Shown: positions 44,814-53,297 of the stretch, in pieces
How the letters are laid out: every line of letters begins with the position of its first letter
Numbering within the stretch: position 1 is the stretch's first letter
NCBI GenBank assembly: GCA_023228645.1
Contig: JALOAT010000002.1
Coordinates: forward strand, 62,001 to 126,000
Reading direction: 5' to 3'
DNA from: Gammaproteobacteria bacterium
Lineage (GTDB): Bacteria; Pseudomonadota; Gammaproteobacteria; Thiohalomonadales; Thiohalomonadaceae
DNA: 64,000 nt
Program-made: the position numbers and the translations under genes
The notes under the pieces: model-generated
What the model was told of the DNA's origin: nothing
Seen by the model: the letters and a program-made list of their open reading frames with translations, nothing else
Database searches by the model: none

Positions 44814-45793
44814 GCGGCCTCCTCCGCGCCGGCGCCCGGATGACGGCCGAGCACCAGGGCCATGACCGCCATGCGCACGGCGATGCCGTTGGTGACCTGC
44901 TCCAGGATCACCGATTGCGGCCCGTCCGCCACCTCGGAGGCGATCTCCACGCCGCGGTTGATGGGGCCCGGGTGCATCACGATGGCGTCTTGCTTGGCCA
45001 GTGCCAGTTTTTCCGGGCTGAGACCGAACAACTGGAAATACTCCTCCTCGCTGGGCAGGAAGGCGCCCTGCATGCGCTCGCGCTGCAGGCGCAGCATGAT
45101 GATTACGTCCACGCCTTCGAGCCCGGCGGCCAGGTCGTGATGGACGTGTACCCCCAGCCCGGCGATATCGCGCGGCACCAGGGTGCGTGGGCCGATGACG
45201 CGGATCTCCGGGGTACCGAGGATGGACAGCGCGTGGATCTGGGAACGCGCCACGCGCGAATGCAGTACGTCGCCCACGATGGCCACCTTCAGGTTGTGAA
45301 AGGCGCCCTTGTGACGGCGGATGGTGAACATGTCCAGCATGGCCTGGGTGGGGTGCGCGTGGCGACCGTCGCCGGCGTTGATCACCGAGATGTGCGGGGC
45401 CACGTGGTGGGCAATGAAATGGGCCGCGCCGCTGTCGGCGTGGCGCACCACGAACATGTCGCAGTTCATGGCTTCGAGATTGCGCAGCATGTCCAGCAGG
45501 CTCTCGCCCTTGGAGGTGGCCGAGGTGGCGATGTTCATGTTGAGCACGTCCGCGGACAGGCGCTTGGCGGCCAGTTCGAACGTGGTGCGGGTGCGCGTGC
45601 TGTTTTCGAAGAACAGGTTCACCACCGTCTTGCCGCGCAGCAAGGGAACCTTTTTTACCTGCTGCTCGCCGACGCCGATGAAGGATTCCGCCAACTGGAG
45701 GATCTCTTCGAGCTGTGTGCGGCGCATGCCCTCGATGGACAGAAAGTGGCGCAGACGGCCTTGTGCGTCCAATTGCAGGTCAGCGCCGTTCAT
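44810..45793 (-). CDS. pyrB: Aspartate carbamoyltransferase catalytic subunit
   Basis: 327 residues; makes carbamoyl-aspartate in pyrimidine synthesis. The carbamoyl-phosphate motif FFENSTRTRTTFE, the HPTQAMLD motif and MHPGPINRGVEI are intact. There is no pyrI nearby; with the N-terminal extension (MNGADLQLDAQGRLRHFLS) and the adjacent pyrX it fits the Pseudomonas-type PyrB-PyrC' complex. It overlaps pyrR by 14 bp. Confidence 0.96.
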   Translation of the reverse strand: MNGADLQLDAQGRLRHFLSIEGMRRTQLEEILQLAESFIGVGEQQVKKVPLLRGKTVVNLFFENSTRTRTTFELAAKRLSADVLNMNIATSATSKGESLLDMLRNLEAMNCDMFVVRHADSGAAHFIAHHVAPHISVINAGDGRHAHPTQAMLDMFTIRRHKGAFHNLKVAIVGDVLHSRVARSQIHALSILGTPEIRVIGPRTLVPRDIAGLGVHVHHDLAAGLEGVDVIIMLRLQRERMQGAFLPSEEEYFQLFGLSPEKLALAKQDAIVMHPGPINRGVEIASEVADGPQSVILEQVTNGIAVRMAVMALVLGRHPGAGAEEAA

Positions 45794-46295
45794 GGGTCTG
45801 TACCACCAGGTTGAGTTGGTCCGGGCCGGTCAGCTTCACCTGTTCACCGGGGGAGAGTTGCATGTGCACGCCGCTGATGTCGGCCTGGATGGGCAGTTCG
45901 CGGCCGGTACGTTCCACCAGCACAGCAAGGACCACCGAGGCCGGGCGGCCGTAATCGAAGATTTCGTTGAGCGCGGCGCGCACCGTGCGGCCCGATTGCA
46001 GCACATCGTCCACCAGCACGATGTGGCGGTCCTCCACCTCGAAGGGCAGGCTGGAGGGGCGCACCTGGGGATGCATGCCGATGCGGGAGAAATCGTCCCG
46101 GTAAAAGGAGATGTCGAGCGTACCCAACGGCGTGGGCAGGGCGAGCAGCCGGTGCAGGTGTTCGGCCACCCAGGCGCCGCCGGTGTGAATACCGATCATG
46201 GCGGGCTCATGGACGTCGCGCCGGTGCAGCAGGATGCGCAGGTCCCCGGCCATGCGCTCGATGATATCGGGGACGTGATAGCGCTCGGATGTCAT
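45780..46295 (-). CDS. pyrR: Bifunctional pyr regulator/uracil phosphoribosyltransferase-like PyrR
   Basis: 171 residues. The PRPP motif VLVDDVLQSGRTVRAAL and IGIHTGGAWVAEHL are present. In Gram-positives PyrR binds pyr mRNA; in Gammaproteobacteria its regulatory role is less certain. It overlaps both neighbours by a few bases within the ruvX-pyrR-pyrB-pyrX-pyrK run, so the five are probably co-transcribed. Confidence 0.94.
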   Translation of the reverse strand: MTSERYHVPDIIERMAGDLRILLHRRDVHEPAMIGIHTGGAWVAEHLHRLLALPTPLGTLDISFYRDDFSRIGMHPQVRPSSLPFEVEDRHIVLVDDVLQSGRTVRAALNEIFDYGRPASVVLAVLVERTGRELPIQADISGVHMQLSPGEQVKLTGPDQLNLVVQTHERR

Positions 46296-46702
46296 GGGGT
46301 CTGTTGGTCCAGCCAGGATTGCAGGATGAGCTGCGCGGCCACGCGGTCCACGGCGCCCTTGTCGCCCTTATGGCCCTCGGCGGCCAGCAGGCGCTCGGCC
46401 TCGTCCGAAGACAGCCGCTCATCCACGAAAAAGACGCGCAGATTGTACCTGCCCGCCAGGCGATTACCAAAGCGGCGCGCGCGGGCGGTGAGTTCGTGTT
46501 CGGTGCCGTCCATGTGCACCGGCAGACCGACCACCAAGGCCTCGGGCTGCCACTCGCGGATCAGTTCGGTGACGGCGGCCCAGTCCACGCCGCCGTTTTG
46601 GCTATGCAGGGTGCGCAGGGGACGGGCGGTGCCCGTGACGGTCTGCCCGACCGCCACGCCGATGCGCCGCGTACCGAAGTCGAAGCCCAGCAGGGTGCCC
46701 AC
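46292..46702 (-). CDS. ruvX: Putative pre-16S rRNA nuclease / Holliday junction resolvase-like RuvX (YqgF)
   Basis: 136 residues of RNase H-like fold. The first acidic residue lies in LGFDFGTRRIGVAVGQ; VVGLPVHMDGTEHELT and VFFVDERLSSDEAERLL carry the other family motifs. It processes the 5' end of 16S rRNA. It abuts yqgE and overlaps pyrR by 4 bp. Confidence 0.95.
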   Translation of the reverse strand: MGTLLGFDFGTRRIGVAVGQTVTGTARPLRTLHSQNGGVDWAAVTELIREWQPEALVVGLPVHMDGTEHELTARARRFGNRLAGRYNLRVFFVDERLSSDEAERLLAAEGHKGDKGAVDRVAAQLILQSWLDQQTP

Positions 46703-47272
46703 TCAGGCGTGGCCCACTTCGGTGGAGAGCAGGTTCAGGTCGATGCCGATGAGCGCCGCGGCGGCGCGCCAGCGCTCCTCGAGGGGCAGGTCGAACAGGA
46801 TGTGTGCATCGGCCGGCCCGGAGAGCCAGGCGTTCTCGGCCATCTCGCGCTCCAGCTGCCCGGCGGCCCAGCCGGCATAGCCCAGGGTGAGCAGATAACG
46901 CGTCGGGCCCTTGCCGTCGGCGAGCGCCATGAGGATGTCGCGCGAGGTGGTCACCGCGATCGCGTCGGAGATGCTGATGCTGGAATTCCACTGCCCGGGC
47001 GGTGAATGCAGCACGAAGCCGTGCTCGCCCTGCACCGGCCCGCCCGCGAGCACGGGCAGATCCACGTCCACGTGCGCCCCAGGCGTGATCTGCATATGTT
47101 CGAGCACCTCGCCGAAGGTGATCCGCAGCGGGCGGTTGATGACGATGCCCATGGCGCCGGCCGCAGTGTGTTCACAGATGTAGGTGACCGTGTGGCTGAA
47201 GTTGGGGTCCTCCAGCGACGGCATGGCGATGAGGAAGTGGTTGGCGAGGGACTTGGTCTCTGTCATGGCCAT
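46703..47272 (-). CDS. yqgE: YqgE/AlgH family protein
   Basis: 189 residues from MAMTETKSLANHFLIAMPSLEDPNF; a start two codons later (47266) is equally possible. MGIVINRPLRITFGEVLEHM and the C-terminal TLGYAGWAAGQLEREM are the family signatures. AlgH influences alginate expression in Pseudomonas, but its biochemical role is unknown. Longer in-frame starts add an unrelated leader and are rejected. The 167 bp up to tonB contain a decayed copy of the repeat arm (CCCCCGTGTTTTCC near 47413). Confidence 0.92.
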   Translation of the reverse strand: MAMTETKSLANHFLIAMPSLEDPNFSHTVTYICEHTAAGAMGIVINRPLRITFGEVLEHMQITPGAHVDVDLPVLAGGPVQGEHGFVLHSPPGQWNSSISISDAIAVTTSRDILMALADGKGPTRYLLTLGYAGWAAGQLEREMAENAWLSGPADAHILFDLPLEERWRAAAALIGIDLNLLSTEVGHA

Positions 47273-47439
47273 AGCGTACGGCGTGGGGCGTGGGACGTGA
47301 AGCGGAGAAGCGTGAACGTTCAGGGAATTTTGAAGAAAAAGCATCAACGCGAAGGCGGTGGTATGTGTCCTGCGTAACAAAAGCGGTTACCGCCCAGGGA
47401 GCAATGCGATCTCCCCCGTGTTTTCCTTCCCTGCCGCCG

Positions 47440-48318
47440 TCAGTACGTCTGCAGCCGGCTGTCGCTTTCGAACTGCCAGGTGCGCACGATGTGCAGCACG
47501 TCGATGCGTTTGCGGATGGACGGTGGAAAGGGTGCGAAGGGGGCGGCGAGCTTGACGATGCGCATGGCGCCGTCATCCAGCACCTTGCTGCCTGAGGAGC
47601 GCTGCACCCGTACATCCGCCAGGCTGCCGTCGGCACGGATGGCCACATCCAGGATGAGCGCACCGGACAGGCCGCGGCGACGGGCCTCGTCCGGGTAGTT
47701 GAGGTTACCGACACGCTCCACCTTGTGGCGCCACGCCTCCTCATAGGCGGCGCTGTCGTGCTGGCGGGTGTTGGCGGTGACAAACTCTTCGCGCGGTTTC
47801 TGGGCGTAGGTCTGCTGGCGCTCGCGGATCTCGGCGGACAACCGCGCCATTTCCAGGCTCTGCTCCCGCAGCACCTCCGCATCCGGCAGCGGCAGGTCCG
47901 GGACGGGTTCCACGGGGAGGTCGCTGGCGCGCCGGTCATTGGGCGCGCGGGTGGTCACGACCGTGTGCGGGCGCTCCGGCTCGGGACGCGGTGCGGCGGC
48001 CTGACGGGTCTCGTTGGCTGTGCCGCGTTCGGGTACCGGACGTGGGTTGGGCTGCGGACTGGAGGGACGCACCTTTTCTTCGACGTTCCCGCCGCCGCGC
48101 TGATCGGCCTGCGCCAGGTAATCGGCCTTATCGGGTCGTTCCCCCTGGCTGTGCACCAGGATGATCTCCAGCGGCCGGGTCGCACCACGGCGGGCGCGCT
48201 CCTCCGCCTCGAAGCTCACGCCCAGGATTACCAGGGCGTGCAGCGTCACCGCCAGCAGCATGGCAAGCCCGAGCCGGTCGGCCGGGGTCATGGGAGGTGA
48301 GTTCGTCGCAATGGCCAT
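47440..48318 (-). CDS. tonB: Energy transducer TonB
   Basis: 292 residues. A single N-terminal membrane helix (LGLAMLLAVTLHALVILGVSF, about 17-37), a long proline- and charge-rich periplasmic linker (about 60-170) and a C-terminal TonB domain (VGNLNYPDEARRRGLSGALILDVAI onward). It transmits proton-motive force to outer-membrane receptors. In Pseudomonas the equivalent gene (tonB3), in the same gshB-tonB-yqgE order, affects twitching motility, which fits the neighbouring pil genes. No exbB or exbD is adjacent. Confidence 0.9.
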   Translation of the reverse strand: MAIATNSPPMTPADRLGLAMLLAVTLHALVILGVSFEAEERARRGATRPLEIILVHSQGERPDKADYLAQADQRGGGNVEEKVRPSSPQPNPRPVPERGTANETRQAAAPRPEPERPHTVVTTRAPNDRRASDLPVEPVPDLPLPDAEVLREQSLEMARLSAEIRERQQTYAQKPREEFVTANTRQHDSAAYEEAWRHKVERVGNLNYPDEARRRGLSGALILDVAIRADGSLADVRVQRSSGSKVLDDGAMRIVKLAAPFAPFPPSIRKRIDVLHIVRTWQFESDSRLQTY

Positions 48319-48409
48319 GGCGGGGTTCCTGTGGCGACGGATTATACCCAGGCCTTCACGGCACCGTCAGGTTGGCGACCGTTATGCGAAGTATGTCCGG
48401 GAAAGGCCA

Positions 48410-48554
48410 AAGCGTAACCACGGGGAACACGGGGAATTCCGAAATGCTGTGTTGCGATGAATCGGTAGTTGGCTGATGCCAAAGAACATTATCAGCCGAG
48501 TCAGATGGCGCTGTTTACTGATCTTTCCCCGTGTTCTCCGTGGTTCAAGCTTTT
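48410..48554. repeat. Inverted-repeat intergenic element, copy 4
   Basis: The left arm 48410-48437 (AAGCGTAACCACGGGGAACA onward) and right arm 48527-48554 (TCCCCGTGTTCTCCGTGGTT onward) are inverted complements. The right arm supplies the gshB stop codon (48545-48547). It accounts for most of the gap between tonB and gshB. Confidence 0.72.
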
Positions 48555-49516
48555 CCCTTTCCGCGCCTGGCGGCGAGGCCGCCTTCGATGGCGTCCATGA
48601 GCTGGCCGGCGATGTCCAGGCCGAACTGGGCATCGAGCTCGCGGATGCAGGTGGGGCTGGTCACGTTGATCTCGGTGAGGTAGTCGCCAATCACGTCCAG
48701 GCCGACGAACAGCAGGCCCAGCTCGCGCAGCACCGGGGCAACGCGGGCGCAGATGAGGCGGTCGCGCTCGCTGAGCGGCACGCCCACTCCGCGGCCGCCG
48801 GCCGCCAGGTTGCCGCGGAATTCCCCGGACCTGGGAATGCGCGCCAGGGCATAGGGGACCGGCTCACCGTCGATGAGCAGGATGCGCTTGTCGCCCTGGC
48901 CGATCTCCGGGACGAAGCGCTGCACCATCACGTAGCGTGCGTCCCCGTCGGTGAGGGTCTCGATGATCACGCCGGCGTTGGGATCGTCGGCACGCAACAG
49001 GAACACCGAGGCGCCGCCCATGCCGCCGAGCGGCTTGATCACCGCCTGCGGATGGCTGGTGAGGAAGGCCCGGATGTCCTCGGCGCGACGGCTGACCAGT
49101 GACGGCGGCATGAGGTCGGGAAAGCGGGTGGCGAACACCTTTTCGTTGGCGTCGCGCAGGCTGGACGGGCGGTTGATGACCCAGGCGCCATCGCGCTCCG
49201 CCTGCTCGAGGATGTACGTGGCGTACACGTATTCCATATCGAAGGGCGGGTCCTTGCGCATGAGGATGACGTCCAGGTCGCCGAGCCGCCCCTCGTGCGG
49301 CTCGCCGAGCTCGAACCAGTGCTCGGCATCGTCCATCACCCGCAGCGGCTGCGCCCGGCCCCAGGCGACCCCGTCCCGGATGGCCAGGTCGGCCATTTCG
49401 AAGTAATGCAGTTGCCAGCCGCGCGCCTGGGCGGCCTGCAGCATGGCCAGCGTGCTGTCCTTGTGAAATTTGATGGTCCCGATCGGGTCCATGACGATGC
49501 CGAGGGCGAGGGTCAT
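48545..49516 (-). CDS. gshB: Glutathione synthetase
   Basis: 323 residues from the ATG at 49516 (MTLALGIVMDPIGTIKFHKDSTL), which aligns with the family start; a GTG at 49534 is an alternative. An ATP-grasp enzyme joining gamma-glutamylcysteine and glycine. KPLGGMGGASVF, GEFRGNLAAGGRG and EINVTSPTCIREL are the expected motifs. Its last codons and stop lie in the arm of repeat element copy 4. It is divergent from pilG with a 250-bp shared upstream region where no gene is seen. Confidence 0.96.
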   Translation of the reverse strand: MTLALGIVMDPIGTIKFHKDSTLAMLQAAQARGWQLHYFEMADLAIRDGVAWGRAQPLRVMDDAEHWFELGEPHEGRLGDLDVILMRKDPPFDMEYVYATYILEQAERDGAWVINRPSSLRDANEKVFATRFPDLMPPSLVSRRAEDIRAFLTSHPQAVIKPLGGMGGASVFLLRADDPNAGVIIETLTDGDARYVMVQRFVPEIGQGDKRILLIDGEPVPYALARIPRSGEFRGNLAAGGRGVGVPLSERDRLICARVAPVLRELGLLFVGLDVIGDYLTEINVTSPTCIRELDAQFGLDIAGQLMDAIEGGLAARRGKGKA

Positions 49517-49766
49517 TTTCGTGTCGAGTTTCACAGTTTGGCGCGAGCCGGGAGATGATAGTGGCCCGCACTTGGCGGGACGTGCAAGCCGGATACCGGC
49601 CAGAAAAGCGGCTATCCTCTAAACCGCCGTTAGGAACTGCCAAACCCGGCCGTGAAGCAGGGAAATACGAATGCTGGCGCGGGCTTGTAGTATAACCTGA
49701 ACGAATGTGTTAAATATCTCGGCGCCTCGATGAGGCAAAACAGGCAGGTGTTCTTTGGGGGAAGAA

Positions 49767-50189
49767 ATGGCGGTTAATGACGTGACCGGGCAGGCTCCGA
49801 ATGGACTCAAGGTGATGGTGATCGATGACAGCAAGACCATCCGCCGCACTGCGGAAAGCCTTCTGAAGAAGGAAGGCATGGAGGTGATCTCCGCCGCCGA
49901 CGGTTTCGAGGCCTTGTCGCTCATCGCCGACTACAACCCGGATATCATCTTCGTTGATATCATGATGCCCCGCCTGGACGGCTATCAGACCTGCGCGCTT
50001 ATCAAGCACAACCAGAAATTCAAGGGCACGCCCGTGATCATGCTCTCGAGCAAAGACGGGCTGTTCGATCGTGCGCGCGGCCGGATAGTCGGCTCGGAAG
50101 AATACCTGACCAAGCCGTTCACGAAAGAAGAACTCCTCGGAGCTATCCAGCGTCACGTGCATCCGCGCGCCCAGGTCGCAAACGGATAG
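49767..50189 (+). CDS. pilG: Twitching motility response regulator PilG
   Basis: 140 residues; a single CheY-like receiver. The acidic pair lies in VMVIDDSKTIR, the phosphoacceptor Asp in IIFVDIMMPRLDGYQ and the conserved Lys in YLTKPF. The ATG at 49767 follows a GGGGGAAG ribosome-binding site. It regulates type IV pilus extension downstream of ChpA. First gene of the Pil-Chp operon. Confidence 0.95.
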   Translation: MAVNDVTGQAPNGLKVMVIDDSKTIRRTAESLLKKEGMEVISAADGFEALSLIADYNPDIIFVDIMMPRLDGYQTCALIKHNQKFKGTPVIMLSSKDGLFDRARGRIVGSEEYLTKPFTKEELLGAIQRHVHPRAQVANG

Positions 50190-50210
50190 GCAGAGGGATA
50201 GGAAAAAGCC

Positions 50211-50573
50211 ATGGCCGAGATACTCATCGTCGACGATTCACCCACTGAAATCCACGTGCTCACCACCATGCTCACCAAGCATGGTTTCAGCGTCAGTTCG
50301 GTCAGCAACGGCGAAGACGGCATTAAGGCCGCCAAGGAAAAGAAACCGGATCTGATCCTAATGGATGTGGTGATGCCCGGCATCAACGGTTTCCAGGCCA
50401 CACGCCAACTCAGCAAAGACACCGACACGGCCGATATCCCGGTGATCATCGTCACCACCAAGGATCAGGAGACCGACCGGGTGTGGGGGCTGCGGCAAGG
50501 GGCAAAGGATTATCTGACCAAGCCCGTCGCCGAGAGCGAGCTCATCGAGAAGATCAACAGCCTTCTGAACTGA
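50211..50573 (+). CDS. pilH: Twitching motility response regulator PilH
   Basis: 120 residues; CheY-like receiver with ILIVDDSPTE, LILMDVVMPGINGF and YLTKPV. In Pseudomonas PilH acts opposite to PilG, probably as a phosphate sink or retraction regulator. It lies 21 bp after pilG. Confidence 0.95.
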   Translation: MAEILIVDDSPTEIHVLTTMLTKHGFSVSSVSNGEDGIKAAKEKKPDLILMDVVMPGINGFQATRQLSKDTDTADIPVIIVTTKDQETDRVWGLRQGAKDYLTKPVAESELIEKINSLLN

Positions 50574-50576
50574 GCC

Positions 50577-51119
50577 GTGGGTACTCAGCCGCGAGCACCT
50601 TTCGAGCTGCTGTACGAACTGGAGGCGCGGGCGCGCGCCCATGCCTTCGGTCTGCCGCAGCGCGAAGAGGCCAGGACCCTGTGGCACGGGGTCGGTTTCC
50701 GGCTTGCCGGCATGCCGCTGGTGGCCCCGCTTGGGCAGGTGCGCGAAGTGCTGGTGTCGCCGCCCGTATCTCGCGTCCCCGGGGCCAAGGAGTGGGTGAC
50801 CGGCATCGCCAACGTGCGTGGCACGTTGTTGCCGATCCTGGACCTGCAGGGTTTCCTGAGCAGCCGCCCCACTGCGCGCGGCAGACGCACGCGTGTCCTG
50901 GTGGTGCAGCACAGCGGCGTGATGGCCGGCCTGATGGTCGATGAGGTGCTCGGGCTTCGCCACTTTTTCGAAGAGGACCGCCTGGCGCACATCCCCTCCA
51001 GTGCCGAGGGTCTGCGCGCCTATCTCTCGGGGGCTTTTTCCCAGGCGGGCGAGGTGTGGACGGTGTTCGACATGCACCGGTTGATTCAGGATCCTGCCTT
51101 CATGCAGGTGGCGGCGTAA
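50577..51119 (+). CDS. pilI: CheW-like coupling protein PilI
   Basis: 180 residues from a GTG at 50577, three bases after the pilH stop. CheW domain with VTGIANVRGTLLPILDLQGFL and VLVVQHSGVMAGLMVDEVLG. It couples the receptor PilJ to the kinase ChpA. Confidence 0.92.
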   Translation: MGTQPRAPFELLYELEARARAHAFGLPQREEARTLWHGVGFRLAGMPLVAPLGQVREVLVSPPVSRVPGAKEWVTGIANVRGTLLPILDLQGFLSSRPTARGRRTRVLVVQHSGVMAGLMVDEVLGLRHFFEEDRLAHIPSSAEGLRAYLSGAFSQAGEVWTVFDMHRLIQDPAFMQVAA

Positions 51120-51173
51120 GCCGCTTTATCGTCTATCGGGTAGTGGAAGTTAGAACGGCGTAGGAGCCATGCA

Positions 51174-53225
51174 ATGAAACCTTCGAAGGCCAGGACGACC
51201 ACGTCGGGCGGCAACAAGAGCCTCATCGCGCTCATTGCCCTCGTGGTTCTCATGCTGATCGCCGCGGTGGCCGTGTTCATCCTCGTATCCACGCAGGACC
51301 GCGACGATAAGGAGTACATCTCCCTGCTCGGCGAGCAGCGCGTGCTTTCGCAACGATTGTCCAAGTACGCCGGCCAGGCGACGCTTGGCAGTGACCCCGC
51401 CATCTTCACCAAGCTCAAGGAATCCTACACTCGGTTCGAGGGCAACTTCGCCATGCTGAAGGGCGGCAATCCCGCCAGCGGCATGGGCGCCGCGCCCACC
51501 GAGGTGATGAGCGAGCTTTCCGCGGTGGATACCGTTTGGAAAAAGTACGATCAGAACATCAAGGTCATCCTGGCGCACAAGGACACCGTCACGTCCATGC
51601 GCGAGACGGTGCAGACCATCAACGACCGCGCCGCCCAACTCCTCGCCTTGGCCGACGAAGTCGCGACCCTGATGGCCAATACCGGCGCCTCGCCCGAACA
51701 GGTTTACATCGCCAGCCGTCAGCTCATGTTGAGCCAGCGCATCGTCAACAATGTCAACCGCGTGCTGGAAGGCGGCGAAGGTTCGGTGACTGCCGCCGAC
51801 CGTTTCGGCCGCGACGCCGCGCTGTTCGGGCGCGTGGTCGACGGCCTGCTCGACGGTAACAAGGGTATGAGCATCCAGCGCGTCCAGGACGGCCCGGTAC
51901 GCGCCAAGCTCCAGGAAGTGAAGGCCCTGTTCACTGAAATCGGCCAACAGGTCGGCGCCATCCTTGAACGTACGCCGGAGATGTTCCAGGTCTCCGAGGC
52001 TTCCTTCGAGGCCCTGAACCTGTCCGATGAACTGCTGCAGCGCATCACCGATCTGGAGGCCGCCTACCTCCGCTACATCGCCGGACGCGCCGTCAATTCC
52101 GCCGTCGGTTCGCTGTTCGGCGGCTTGGCGCTGGTGTTGCTCGTCGGCCTCGGCCTGCAACTGCGTGCAGACGGGCAGCGTCGCGTGACGCAGGCCGAGA
52201 GCGAGCGTCAGGATTCGGAAGAACGCAACCGGCGTAACCAGCAGGCCATCATGCGCCTGCTCGATGAAATGGGTGACCTGGCCGACGGCGACCTCACCGT
52301 GAATGCCACCGTCACCGAGGACGTGACGGGCGCCATCGCCGACTCCATCAACTACGCCATCGAGGCGCTGCGCACCCTGGTTACCGCCATCAACGACACG
52401 GCCACGCAGGTCTCGCACGCCGCGCAGCAGAGCCAGGCCACCGCGGTGCAGCTGGCCCAGGCCAGTGAAAGCCAGGCGCACGAGATCAGTTCCGCATCGG
52501 CGGCGGTCAACGAAATGGCCGTGTCGATTCAGGGCGTGTCGCGCAACGCCGACACCCTCGCCCAGGAGGCGCAGCGCTCGGTGGATACCGCCAAGGCGGG
52601 CACCGAGGCGGTGCAGAAGACCATCGAGGGCATGAATACCATCCGCGAGCAGATCCAGGAGACCTCCAAGCGCATCAAGCGCCTTGGCGAAAGCTCGCAG
52701 GAAATCGGCGACATCGTTGAGCTCATCAACGACATCGCCGAGCAGACCAACATCCTCGCCCTGAACGCCGCCATTCAGGCCGCCATGGCAGGTGAGGCGG
52801 GCCGCGGCTTCGCGGTGGTTGCCGACGAAGTGCAGCGCCTCGCCGAGCGCTCCGCCGACGCCACCAAGCAGATCGAGGCCCTGGTAAAGACCATCCAGAC
52901 CGACACCAACGAGGCGGTCATCTCCATGGAGCAGACCACCTCGGAAGTGGTGAGCGGCGCCAAGCTCGCCGAGGATGCCGGCACCGCCCTCGGCACCATC
53001 GAGTCCGTGGCCGATCACCTCTCCGAACTGGTACAGAGCATCTCCGCCGCGACCCGCCAACAGGCCAAGGCCGCGGCCAACGTGTCCGATACCATGAACA
53101 TCATCCAGGAGATCACCAACCAGACCTCGGCGGGCACCAGCCAGACGGCATCGGCCATCGGTAACCTCGCCGAACTCGCGAATGCACTGAAGAAGTCGGT
53201 GGCCGGCTTCAAGCTGCCGGCGTGA
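51174..53225 (+). CDS. pilJ: Type IV pilus chemoreceptor PilJ
   Basis: 683 residues. The first membrane helix (LIALIALVVLMLIAAVAVFIL) is near residues 18-38. A periplasmic type IV pili methyl-accepting domain follows, with the QRVLSQRLSKYAGQA and SRQLMLSQRIVNNVNRVL repeats. A second helix (LFGGLALVLLVGLGLQL) is near 315-331, then HAMP-like sequence and a signalling domain with the canonical hairpin tip EQTNILALNAAIQAAMAGE. It senses pilus or surface signals and controls ChpA. Confidence 0.95.
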   Translation: MKPSKARTTTSGGNKSLIALIALVVLMLIAAVAVFILVSTQDRDDKEYISLLGEQRVLSQRLSKYAGQATLGSDPAIFTKLKESYTRFEGNFAMLKGGNPASGMGAAPTEVMSELSAVDTVWKKYDQNIKVILAHKDTVTSMRETVQTINDRAAQLLALADEVATLMANTGASPEQVYIASRQLMLSQRIVNNVNRVLEGGEGSVTAADRFGRDAALFGRVVDGLLDGNKGMSIQRVQDGPVRAKLQEVKALFTEIGQQVGAILERTPEMFQVSEASFEALNLSDELLQRITDLEAAYLRYIAGRAVNSAVGSLFGGLALVLLVGLGLQLRADGQRRVTQAESERQDSEERNRRNQQAIMRLLDEMGDLADGDLTVNATVTEDVTGAIADSINYAIEALRTLVTAINDTATQVSHAAQQSQATAVQLAQASESQAHEISSASAAVNEMAVSIQGVSRNADTLAQEAQRSVDTAKAGTEAVQKTIEGMNTIREQIQETSKRIKRLGESSQEIGDIVELINDIAEQTNILALNAAIQAAMAGEAGRGFAVVADEVQRLAERSADATKQIEALVKTIQTDTNEAVISMEQTTSEVVSGAKLAEDAGTALGTIESVADHLSELVQSISAATRQQAKAAANVSDTMNIIQEITNQTSAGTSQTASAIGNLAELANALKKSVAGFKLPA

Positions 53226-53297
53226 GACGCGCCTTGAGATCGTGCCGGATGTGGCGCGATATCACGGACGCAGTGCTACTGGATAGCGGATCAATCG